Positions 1 to 5,846 of a DNA stretch of 22,507 bases are shown one piece after another (position 1 is the stretch's first letter; every line of letters starts with the position of its first letter). The position numbers were made by a program, and so were the translations under genes. The stretch is taken from the NCBI GenBank assembly GCA_964246185.1, contig CAXTPP010000053.1, forward strand, positions 1 to 22,507. Reading direction: 5' to 3'. This DNA is from LMUY01 sp964246185. Its GTDB lineage: Bacteria; Pseudomonadota; Alphaproteobacteria; Acetobacterales; Acetobacteraceae. The notes beneath the pieces are model-generated. The model searched no databases. It saw only the letters and a list, made by a program, of their open reading frames with translations, and was not told where the DNA came from.

Positions 1-272
1 GCGTAGCGTGCGGCGCGGGCGCGGGCGGCCAGGCCCGGGCCGGGCGCCAGTCCCTCCAGCCGCAGCCCGCGCGCGTGCAGGCCGCGGCCTGCCAGGGCGA
101 CGCGGGCGGTCTCGGCCTCCTCCGCCGATTCCGCGCGCAGGCCGTGGTCCACGATCAGGCACGCCGGGTCACCCCATCGCTGGGCCAGCACGGCGAGCGC
201 CAGGCTGTCGGCCCCGCCGGACACCGCGACCGTGACCCGGCGGCCGGCGTCCCACGGGCCGAGCCGCGCCAT
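1..272 (-). CDS. tilS: tRNA(Ile)-lysidine synthase, N-terminal part (runs off left edge)
   Basis: TilS uses ATP to attach lysine to C34 of the CAU-anticodon tRNA-Ile, so that the tRNA reads AUA instead of AUG. The minus-strand translation shows the N-type ATP pyrophosphatase P-loop SGGADSLAL, followed by VDHGLR and the ARAARYA segment, all in the order typical of TilS N-domains. Only about 90 residues are present; the gene continues beyond base 1. The ATG at 272 has no convincing ribosome-binding site. The frame stays open upstream into the end of cpoB (residues such as AAEFAAAM precede this Met), so the true start may be a non-ATG codon nearer 305-315. It follows cpoB closely on the same strand and is probably co-transcribed with pal-cpoB. 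Family assignment is firm; the start is not. Confidence 0.88.
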   Translation of the reverse strand, partial: MARLGPWDAGRRVTVAVSGGADSLALAVLAQRWGDPACLIVDHGLRAESAEEAETARVALAGRGLHARGLRLEGLAPGPGLAARARAARY

Positions 273-321
273 GGCGGCGGCGAACTCGGCGGCTTGGACC
301 GGCTGGTTCAGGAGGGGCGGC

Positions 322-1161
322 TCAGCGGCAGGCGGCGCGGGCGCGGATGCCGGCCTCGGCCTCGCGGATGTCGGCGCGTGGCTGCGGGAACTCGGTTCGC
401 AGCTTGGCCAGGGCGTCGCAGGCGGAAGGGCGGTCGTTCAGCGCCAGCAGCGCGTTCGCCACGCCCAGCAAGGCGTCGGGCGCGCGGGGGCCGGTGCGGC
501 CCCGGTTGTAGGCGTCGTAGTAGTCAGGCGCGGCTTGCTGGTAGTTGCGCTGCCCCATCTCGGCCTGGGCCAGCAGGAACTGCGCGTCCGCGACGCGGGA
601 GCCTTTCTTGGCGATGACCTCCCGCGCGGACGCTTCGGCGGCCGGGTAGTCGCGCCGGGCGAGGGCGGCGTTGCCCGCCTGCAGGGCTGATTCCGGCGTG
701 CGCGGCGGCGGCCCGGACGGCGGCCCAGGCGCTGCGGCCGGGGCGCCGAGCGATGGGGCGCCAAGTATGGGCGGCGGACCCGGCTGGGCGCGGGCGGGCG
801 GTGCGGCGCTGTTCTGCATGGCGAAGGTCAGGTCGCCGACCTGCTTGGTGAAGTCCTCGGCCTGGCGCTGCTGCTGGTTGCCGAGCCGGTCAACTTGACC
901 CCTGAGGTCCCGCACCTGGTCCTCGAGCGTCGAGACCCGGTCCAGCAGCTGCGCGGTCAGGCCGGTGTCAGGGCTGCCTTGCTGGCGATCCTGCCGCGGC
1001 ACGGGGGCTGGCGGGCCGCCCCGCTGCTGCATCGACTGCACCTGCTGGCGCAGCTCGAGGATTTGGTTCTGCAGGGCGATGGCGTCTCGGCTGTCCATCT
1101 GCGCCCAGGCTGGACCCGCGACAGTCAAAAGCCCGGCCAAGATCGCGCCGCCAACCCTCAT
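322..1161 (-). CDS. cpoB: Tol-Pal system protein CpoB (YbgF)
   Basis: This is a periplasmic coordinator of peptidoglycan synthesis and outer-membrane constriction that works with TolA and Pal. The product is 279 residues. A signal peptide (about 1-20, ending PAWA) is followed by heptad-like Gln/Leu-rich segments (about 23-45 and 68-118) that fit the CpoB trimerising coiled coil. A Pro/Ala/Gly linker (about 120-155) leads to C-terminal TPR repeats (about 158-275, e.g. AGNAALARRDYPAAEA). I chose the ATG at 1161 rather than 1218 because the signal peptide begins there and a GGGGGG tract sits just upstream. It lies 62 nt downstream of pal, the normal order for this cluster, and ends where tilS begins. 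Assignment is by architecture and context. Confidence 0.9.
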   Translation of the reverse strand: MRVGGAILAGLLTVAGPAWAQMDSRDAIALQNQILELRQQVQSMQQRGGPPAPVPRQDRQQGSPDTGLTAQLLDRVSTLEDQVRDLRGQVDRLGNQQQRQAEDFTKQVGDLTFAMQNSAAPPARAQPGPPPILGAPSLGAPAAAPGPPSGPPPRTPESALQAGNAALARRDYPAAEASAREVIAKKGSRVADAQFLLAQAEMGQRNYQQAAPDYYDAYNRGRTGPRAPDALLGVANALLALNDRPSACDALAKLRTEFPQPRADIREAEAGIRARAACR

Positions 1162-1223
1162 CCGACATCCCCCCGTGCTTCCCGCCCCGGTTGTACGGGC
1201 GGGCGGCGCGGCGGGCAAACCGG

Positions 1224-1706
1224 TCAGCGGACGGAGGTGATCGCGTTGCGGTTCTGGCTGTAGTCCTGCTCCGTCGAGCCCAGCGCCGTCGGCCGGTCCT
1301 TGCCGTAGCTGATGGTGGTCACGCGCGAGGAGTCGACGCCGTGCGCCACCATGTAGTCCCGAGCCGCGTTGGCGCGGCGCTCGCCCAGGGCGATGTTGAA
1401 CTCCTCGGTGCCGCGCTCGTCGCAGTTGCCGGCGAGCTGCACGCTGTCCTGCGGGTAGCGCCCGAGCCAGGCGGATTGCCGGTCCAGCGTGCCGCGTGCG
1501 TCGCCGCTCAGGCTGGACTCGTTGTAGGCGTAGAACACCCGGTCCCCGACGTTGGCCACCAGGTCCTCCTCGCTGCCCGGCACGGCGCCGGACGTGGGGG
1601 CAGCCACCGCGCCGTTGCCGGCGACGGCGCCGCTGGTGTCCGCCGACTTGGCGCAGGCCGACAGGAGGGCGAGGGCGGCCAAAGCGGCCAAGGTCCTGGT
1701 GTTCAT
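1224..1706 (-). CDS. pal: Peptidoglycan-associated lipoprotein Pal
   Basis: Pal is an outer-membrane lipoprotein that binds peptidoglycan and interacts with TolB/TolA during envelope constriction. The product has 160 residues. The signal peptide ends in a lipobox (LSAC, Cys18). A short Ala/Ser/Gly linker precedes an OmpA-C domain (about 50-158) with the signature NCDERGTEEFN...LGERRANA. It retains the Asp and Arg that in the family contact diaminopimelate. The segment VFYAYNESSL corresponds to the first strand of the domain. The length is normal for Pal. In most proteobacteria tolB lies directly upstream; here the upstream neighbour is a divergent carbonic anhydrase, so this pal-cpoB-tilS unit needs its own promoter. 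A perfect EcfG-type promoter sequence lies at 1765-1789. Confidence 0.95.
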   Translation of the reverse strand: MNTRTLAALAALALLSACAKSADTSGAVAGNGAVAAPTSGAVPGSEEDLVANVGDRVFYAYNESSLSGDARGTLDRQSAWLGRYPQDSVQLAGNCDERGTEEFNIALGERRANAARDYMVAHGVDSSRVTTISYGKDRPTALGSTEQDYSQNRNAITSVR

Positions 1707-1764
1707 CGAGGTCGATCCTATTCCGAGGCCGGGTAGCTCTGGGGCGAGCAGTTCTGACTGCGTT

Positions 1765-1789
1765 AACGAAAGTTCATGGCGATCGTTCC
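1765..1789 (-). promoter_or_regulatory. EcfG-type (general stress) promoter upstream of pal
   Basis: Read on the minus strand, GGAAC (1789-1785) is followed by 16 bases and CGTT (1768-1765). This exactly fits the alphaproteobacterial EcfG consensus GGAAC-N16/17-CGTT. The pal ATG at 1706 would have a leader of about 50 nt. The match is seen directly; use by EcfG is inferred. Confidence 0.6.
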
Positions 1790-1892
1790 ATAGTAGGTTC
1801 GCTTACGTGCGGATCGCCTGCTGGTCAACTGGCCTGGCGGCCTGCTGGTCGGGGCGTCTATCATGCCTTGCGGCTTGGCAGGAGCGATCGGC

Positions 1893-2591
1893 ATGGGTTC
1901 GGATCAAGGCGGCGGCGCGGCGGGCGGGCCGGACAGCATGTCGCAGCTGCTGGACGGGGTGGTGCAGTTCCAGCGCGACGTGTTCCCCGACCAGCAAGCC
2001 GACTTCGAGCGGCTGTCCCAGGGCCAAAGTCCCCACACCCTGTTCATCGCCTGCGCCGACAGCCGGGTGGTGCCGGAGCTGATCACCCAGAGCGAACCCG
2101 GCGAGCTGTTCGTCTGCCGCAACATCGGCAACATCGTGCCGGCCTACGGCGAGATGCTCGGCGGCGTCTCGGCCGTGGTGGAGTTCGCGGTGGTGGCGCT
2201 GCAGGTGCACCACATCGTCATCTGCGGCCACTCCGGCTGCGCCGCCATGAAGGCGATGGTGCAGCCGCAGGACACGCTGCTGCACGACATGCCCACAGTC
2301 GCGTCCTGGCTGCGCAACGCCACCGCCGCCCACAGCGTGATCCGCACCCTGCACCCGCACTTGCACGGGGACGAGGCCGTCGCCGCCCTGGTCAAGCAGA
2401 ATGTGCTCACCCAGCTGGGCCACCTGCGCACCCATCCGGCGGTGGCGGCACGGCTGGCCGGCGGCGGGCTCGCTTTGCACGGCTGGGTGTACGACATCGG
2501 CAGCGGCCAGGTGGAGATCATCGACGAACGCACGCACGAGACGGTGACGGCCAGCGAGGCGGCGACTCGGTTGCGGGCGCTGGGCGGGTAG
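1893..2591 (+). CDS. Beta-class carbonic anhydrase
   Basis: The enzyme interconverts CO2 and bicarbonate, probably in the cytoplasm since no signal peptide is visible. The product is 232 residues, normal for the beta class. The zinc site is complete: CADSR (Cys54, with the Asp56/Arg58 dyad) and CGHSGC (His113 and Cys116). Other family signatures are GELFVCRNIGN and the helix after HSGCAAMKAM. I chose the ATG at 1893 because AGGAG lies 8 nt upstream. The frame also has an ATG at 1863 without a Shine-Dalgarno site, and one at 1938 (MSQLLDGV) that matches where many homologues begin. It is transcribed divergently from pal, and a structured repeat element follows its stop codon. There is no SulP transporter beside it to suggest a dedicated bicarbonate system. 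Confidence 0.93.
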   Translation: MGSDQGGGAAGGPDSMSQLLDGVVQFQRDVFPDQQADFERLSQGQSPHTLFIACADSRVVPELITQSEPGELFVCRNIGNIVPAYGEMLGGVSAVVEFAVVALQVHHIVICGHSGCAAMKAMVQPQDTLLHDMPTVASWLRNATAAHSVIRTLHPHLHGDEAVAALVKQNVLTQLGHLRTHPAVAARLAGGGLALHGWVYDIGSGQVEIIDERTHETVTASEAATRLRALGG

Positions 2592-2601
2592 GAAGGCAAG
2601 G

Positions 2602-2713
2602 TTGGGGCTTTGCCCCAAGCCCCACCAGAGGACGGTCATCCTCTGGACACCTGGAATAATCATAAAGGGTCAAGGGAATGACTATTCCCTTGCGGGTGCA
2701 GGGCAGCGCCCTG
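2602..2713 (+). repeat. Four-hairpin intergenic repeat element, copy 1
   Basis: Four consecutive perfect hairpins follow the carbonic anhydrase stop. A is TTGGGGC/GCCCCAA (2602-2618, loop 3). B is CCAGAGGA/TCCTCTGG (2625-2646, loop 6). C is CAAGGGAAT/ATTCCCTTG (2671-2692, loop 4). D is CAGGGC/GCCCTG (2699-2713, loop AGC). A 24-nt A/T-richer spacer separates B from C. The same layout recurs at 12494-12601. The last hairpin abuts the stop codon of the convergent solute-binding protein gene. A terminator or mRNA-stabilising role is inferred. Confidence 0.75.
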
Positions 2714-4240
2714 CTACTTCCAGCTCGACAAAAAGAACCGCGGCAGCTCGTCCGGGAACGCCTTGAAGTTGAGCTGGCGCGTGAACGCATAAGTCGTCAC
2801 GTACGTGCACAGCGGCAGCCAGTACATCTGTTCCGACACCAGGCGCAGCGCCTCGCTGTAGTCCTGGCGGCGCTCGTCCGCGTCGGTGGTGGCGCCGCCG
2901 GCCTGCACCAGCCGCTCCAGCTCCGGGTCCCGCGCATAGTCGTTGGCGCCGCCGCCGAAGAACAGCGGCAGGATCGCCGACACGTCGTTGACCGAGTAGC
3001 TGCCCCAGGTACCGGCCGTCATCGGGTTCTTGCCGTCGGTGGCGCGCTGCACGACGGCGCCGGTCTGCAGCTGGCTGATCTCCGCGTTGATGCCGACCGC
3101 CTTGAGGTAGCCCTGGATGGCGTCGGCGTACTGCGGCAGGATGTAGGTCACCAGCTCGGTGTCGAACCCGTCGGGGTAGCCGGCGTCGGCCAGCAGCTTG
3201 CGGGCGGCCGCCGGGTCGTAGTCGTAATGGGTGGCGACGGCCGGGTCGCAGCCGAACTGGGTGGGGTAGCACGCCACGTCCGGCACCCGGCTGCCGCCCT
3301 GGGCCAGCTGGCGGGCGATCGCGGTACGGTCGATGGCGTGGGCGATGGCCTGGCGCACCCCCTGCTTGGTAAGCGGATTGCCGGCGCCCGTGCGCCCGGC
3401 GGCGTCGAGGCTGAGATAGGCCAGCCGCATGCTCTCCACCCGCAGCGCCTGCAGCGACGGCACGCGGCTGATGTTGTCGAACTGGTCGGGGTTGAACTGC
3501 CAGATCCAGTCGGCCCGCCCGGCCAGCAGGTCGGTGATCTCCGTCGTGGCGTCGGCCACCTCGTGGATGGCCAGGCGGGCGATGGCGGGGTGGCCTTTCG
3601 GGCCGTCGAAATAGGCGTCGTTGCGTTCCAGGTCGATCTCGGCGGCGCCGTCCACCAGCGTGATGCGGTATGGCCCGGTGCCGACCGGCGCCCGGCCGTA
3701 GGCGTCGGCGCCGACCCGCTCGCGATAGGCCCTGGGCCAGATCGGCAGCGTCATGGCCATGTATTCCAGGGCGGCGGGGAAGACGCGCCGCAGCTTCACC
3801 CGCACGTGGAAGTCGTCGATCTTCTCCGCCCCGGCGAGATAGGCGTAGTTGGCCGGCACCGCCACGCCGGGGTCCGCCAGCACCGTGTTGATGGTGTAGG
3901 CCACGTCGTCGGCGGTGAACGGGCTGCCGTCATGGAACACGACGCCCTGGCGCAGCTCGAACTCCCACGTCGTGTCGTCGACCTGCTTCCATTTGGTGGC
4001 CAGCAGCGGCTTGATCTGGAAGGTGTCGGGGTCGCGGTAGACGAGGCCGTCCCAGGCCTGGTGGGCCAGCACCAGCCCGGCGCGGAGCTGGTTGTAGTAC
4101 GGGTCCACGTTGGTGAGCGCGTCCCGCCAGGCGATGCGCAGCGTGTCGGCCGATTTCTGCGCGGCGGCCGGCGTCGCCGCGCAGGCGGCCAGCACCCAGG
4201 CTGCCAGGACACGGCCCGTCAACGTTCGCCAAACCCGCAT
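2714..4240 (-). CDS. ABC transporter substrate-binding protein, family 5 (peptide/nickel type)
   Basis: This is a periplasmic solute receptor of the SBP_bac_5 (DppA/OppA/NikA) family, normally delivering oligopeptides or similar ligands to an ABC importer. The product is 508 residues, the usual length. The N-terminal signal peptide contains LAAC at Cys20, which could be a lipobox, and also AAAQ, which could be a signal peptidase I site, so lipidation is uncertain. Typical family blocks follow: DTLRIAWRDALTNVDPYYNQ, LATKWKQVDDTTWEFELRQGVVFHDG.., PVGTGPYRI, a VRQAIAHAIDR helix, and ARKLLADAGYPDGF. The ATG at 4240 has GGAAGGG upstream and begins the signal peptide, so it is preferred to the ATG at 4339. 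No permease or ATPase gene is near, so it is an orphan receptor whose ligand cannot be read from context. Confidence 0.9.
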   Translation of the reverse strand: MRVWRTLTGRVLAAWVLAACAATPAAAQKSADTLRIAWRDALTNVDPYYNQLRAGLVLAHQAWDGLVYRDPDTFQIKPLLATKWKQVDDTTWEFELRQGVVFHDGSPFTADDVAYTINTVLADPGVAVPANYAYLAGAEKIDDFHVRVKLRRVFPAALEYMAMTLPIWPRAYRERVGADAYGRAPVGTGPYRITLVDGAAEIDLERNDAYFDGPKGHPAIARLAIHEVADATTEITDLLAGRADWIWQFNPDQFDNISRVPSLQALRVESMRLAYLSLDAAGRTGAGNPLTKQGVRQAIAHAIDRTAIARQLAQGGSRVPDVACYPTQFGCDPAVATHYDYDPAAARKLLADAGYPDGFDTELVTYILPQYADAIQGYLKAVGINAEISQLQTGAVVQRATDGKNPMTAGTWGSYSVNDVSAILPLFFGGGANDYARDPELERLVQAGGATTDADERRQDYSEALRLVSEQMYWLPLCTYVTTYAFTRQLNFKAFPDELPRFFLSSWK

Positions 4241-4295
4241 CGATCGCCCTTCCGCAGGCCAAGCGCCCGGCGCCACAGGTGGTGCAAAGATTCCT

Positions 4296-4320
4296 GCAAC
4301 GTAACCGTGATCGCGGCGTT
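4296..4320 (+). promoter_or_regulatory. EcfG-like promoter upstream of the DUF1328 gene
   Basis: GCAAC (4296-4300), 16 bases, then CGTT (4317-4320) match GGAAC-N16-CGTT at eight of nine positions. The start codon at 4355 is 34 nt downstream. Genes of this small membrane-protein class are often stress-induced in alphaproteobacteria, which supports the reading, but it remains inferred. Confidence 0.45.
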
Positions 4321-4354
4321 TGCGAGGCACTGACGTCAAAGGACACCCACCGAA

Positions 4355-4528
4355 ATGCTCCGTTACGCCCTCATCTTCGCCGTGATCTCGCTGATCGCCG
4401 GGTTCTTCGGCTTCAGCGGCCTGTCCGCCGCCACGGCCGGGATCGCCAAGATCCTGTTCTTCATCGCCATCGCCATCTTCCTGGTCTTCGTGGTGCTCGC
4501 CATCGCCGGCGTGAACGCGCTGGGCTGA
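4355..4528 (+). CDS. Small DUF1328 (YtjA-type) membrane protein
   Basis: The product is 57 residues. It begins MLRYALIFAVISLIAGFFGF, continues with a GLSAATAGIAKILFF turn-and-helix region, and ends in a hydrophobic stretch closing VNALG. This is the compact two-span pattern of the DUF1328/YtjA family, in which a Gly/Phe-rich first helix, an xxxAGIAKILFF segment and a second helix are characteristic. The molecular function of the family is not established; expression under stress is commonly reported. The gene stands alone between divergent and convergent neighbours, has an EcfG-like promoter upstream, and is followed by a strong inverted repeat. A 14-bp tandem duplication starts inside its last codons. 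No clear Shine-Dalgarno sequence is seen before the ATG. Confidence 0.85.
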   Translation: MLRYALIFAVISLIAGFFGFSGLSAATAGIAKILFFIAIAIFLVFVVLAIAGVNALG

Positions 4529-4546
4529 CTCGGCTGGGCTGACTCG

Positions 4547-4575
4547 GAGGCACGCCCGGCGACTGGGCGTGCCTC
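4547..4575. terminator. Bidirectional hairpin terminator candidate
   Basis: This is a perfect 11-bp inverted repeat (GAGGCACGCCC / GGGCGTGCCTC) around a 7-nt loop. It lies between the convergent DUF1328 gene and an SDR gene and overlaps the SDR stop codon. It lacks a long U-tract, which is common in G+C-rich genomes. Confidence 0.65.
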
Positions 4576-5356
4576 ACCCCATCGTCGCGTTGAACGTCCC
4601 GCCGTCGAGCAGCAGGTTCTGCCCGACGATGAAGCCGGACGACGCGGCGCACAGGAACACGCAGGCGTCGCCGAACTCCGCCGGGTCGCCGACCCGGCCG
4701 GCCGGCGACTGCGCGGCGCGGGCCGCGATCTCGGCCTCCACGCTGCGCCCGGCCTTGGCGGCTGCGGCTGCGGCGTTGGACCGCAGCCGGTCGGTCAGGA
4801 ACGGGCCGGGCAGCAGGTTGTTGATCGTCACGTTGTGCCGCGCAACCTGCCGCGCCAGGCCGCCCACGAAGCCGGTCAGCCCCGCCCGCGCGCCGTTGCT
4901 CAGGCCGATCCCGGCGATCGGCGACTTCACGCTGGCCGAGGTGATGTTGACGATGCGGCCGAACCGGCGCGCGGCCATGCCGTCCACCGTGGCCCGGATC
5001 AGGGCGATCGGCGCCAGCATGTTGGCGTCCAGCGCGCGCAGCCAGTCCTCGCGCTCCCAGTCCCGGAAGTCCCCCGGCGGCGGCCCGCCGGCGTTGTTCA
5101 CCAGGATGTCCGGCTGCGGGCAGGCCGCCAGGGCCGCCGCGCGTCCCGCCTCGGTGGCGATGTCCCCGACGACGGCGGTGACCGTGGCTCCCGTCTGGCC
5201 GCGGATGTCCTGCGCCGTGCGCTGCAGGTCCGTCTCGCCACGGGCGGTGATGGTGACGGCCACGCCCTCCCGGGCCAGGGCCAGGGCGCAGGCCCGCCCC
5301 AGCCCCTTGCTTGCGGCGCAGACCAGCGCGGTGCGGCCGTGCAGTCCGGTATCCAT
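4574..5356 (-). CDS. SDR-family oxidoreductase with non-canonical active site (FabG-like)
   Basis: The 260-residue product has a Rossmann-type short-chain dehydrogenase fold: an N-terminal beta-alpha-beta, VVGDIA, ILVNNAGG (about 84-91), NITSAS (Ser140) and the C-terminal SSGFIVGQNLLLDGG. Two features are atypical. The cofactor loop reads CAASKGLG instead of TGxxxGIG. The YxxxK catalytic pair is replaced: where Tyr and Lys are expected the sequence is SNGAR (Ser153, Arg157). This matches the described beta-ketoacyl-ACP-reductase-like SDR subgroup that lacks a perfect cofactor motif and catalytic tetrad. The substrate is unknown. The gene runs divergently from copC and ends in a convergent terminator. 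I am confident of the fold but not of catalytic activity. Confidence 0.9.
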   Translation of the reverse strand: MDTGLHGRTALVCAASKGLGRACALALAREGVAVTITARGETDLQRTAQDIRGQTGATVTAVVGDIATEAGRAAALAACPQPDILVNNAGGPPPGDFRDWEREDWLRALDANMLAPIALIRATVDGMAARRFGRIVNITSASVKSPIAGIGLSNGARAGLTGFVGGLARQVARHNVTINNLLPGPFLTDRLRSNAAAAAAKAGRSVEAEIAARAAQSPAGRVGDPAEFGDACVFLCAASSGFIVGQNLLLDGGTFNATMG

Positions 5357-5390
5357 GGCGTCTCCCGTTCAGGCGGTGTTGGAATATTGG

Positions 5391-5408
5391 CGGCAGGGGA
5401 ACCTGCCG
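5391..5408. promoter_or_regulatory. Palindrome in the SDR/copC divergent promoter region
   Basis: CGGCAGG and CCTGCCG form a perfect 7-bp inverted repeat with a 4-nt loop, about 80 nt before the copC start and 35 nt before the SDR start on the other strand. It could be a regulator site or a hairpin. No known operator consensus is recognised. Confidence 0.3.
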
Positions 5409-5488
5409 GAGAACGTGATGCTGCATGGTCGGCCAAATCCATCCCATGATGATGGACACCCGCCGGGTCCCGCGCTAGAGGCCGAACG

Positions 5489-5842
5489 ATGAAGCTGGCC
5501 CTCTCGACAGCGGCGTTGCTTGCCGTGCTGCTGCCCGTTCGCGCCGAGGCCCATGCCATCCTGATCGACAGCACCCCGGCGGTGCACGGCAGCCTGCCGG
5601 CCGGGCCGGAGGCGATCAGGCTGCAGTTCAACTCGCGCATCGACCGCGGGCGCTCCCGCCTGACGCTGATCGCGCCCGACAAGTCGCAGGCCCGGCTGCC
5701 AATCGGCGCCGACGGCCCGCCCGACGTGATGACCACGGCGGCCACCCTGCAGCCGGGCGGCTACATCGTGCGCTGGCAGGTGCTGGCGGTGGACGGCCAT
5801 ATCACCCGCGGCGACGTCCCCTTCACCGTAGCACCGCCCTGA
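5489..5842 (+). CDS. copC: CopC-family periplasmic copper-binding protein
   Basis: The 117-residue product has a signal peptide of about 21 residues ending AEA, which puts His22 at the mature N-terminus (HAILIDSTPA). CopC proteins bind Cu(II) through the N-terminal amine/His plus further Asp and His ligands. The second signature, VDGHITRGDVPFTV (His104), is present, so the Cu(II) site appears intact. The rest is a small beta-barrel-like domain (EAIRLQFNSRI, LQPGGYIVRWQVLA). The ATG has GAGG upstream. It is followed after only 4 nt by a copD-type membrane gene, so the two are co-transcribed and probably move copper across the inner membrane or buffer it in the periplasm. Confidence 0.92.
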   Translation: MKLALSTAALLAVLLPVRAEAHAILIDSTPAVHGSLPAGPEAIRLQFNSRIDRGRSRLTLIAPDKSQARLPIGADGPPDVMTTAATLQPGGYIVRWQVLAVDGHITRGDVPFTVAPP

Positions 5843-5846
5843 CCCG

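Noticed and set aside
1816..1850. An 11-bp direct repeat GCCTGCTGGTC in the pal/carbonic anhydrase intergenic region.
   Set aside because: Only two copies 24 bp apart, in sequence of common local composition, with no matching operator consensus. Chance or minor duplication is more likely.
2678..4333. A plus-strand open frame of 551 codons opposite the solute-binding protein.
   Set aside because: It is a shadow frame with Val/Gly/Arg-rich composition. The minus strand has a complete signal peptide and family-5 receptor motifs.
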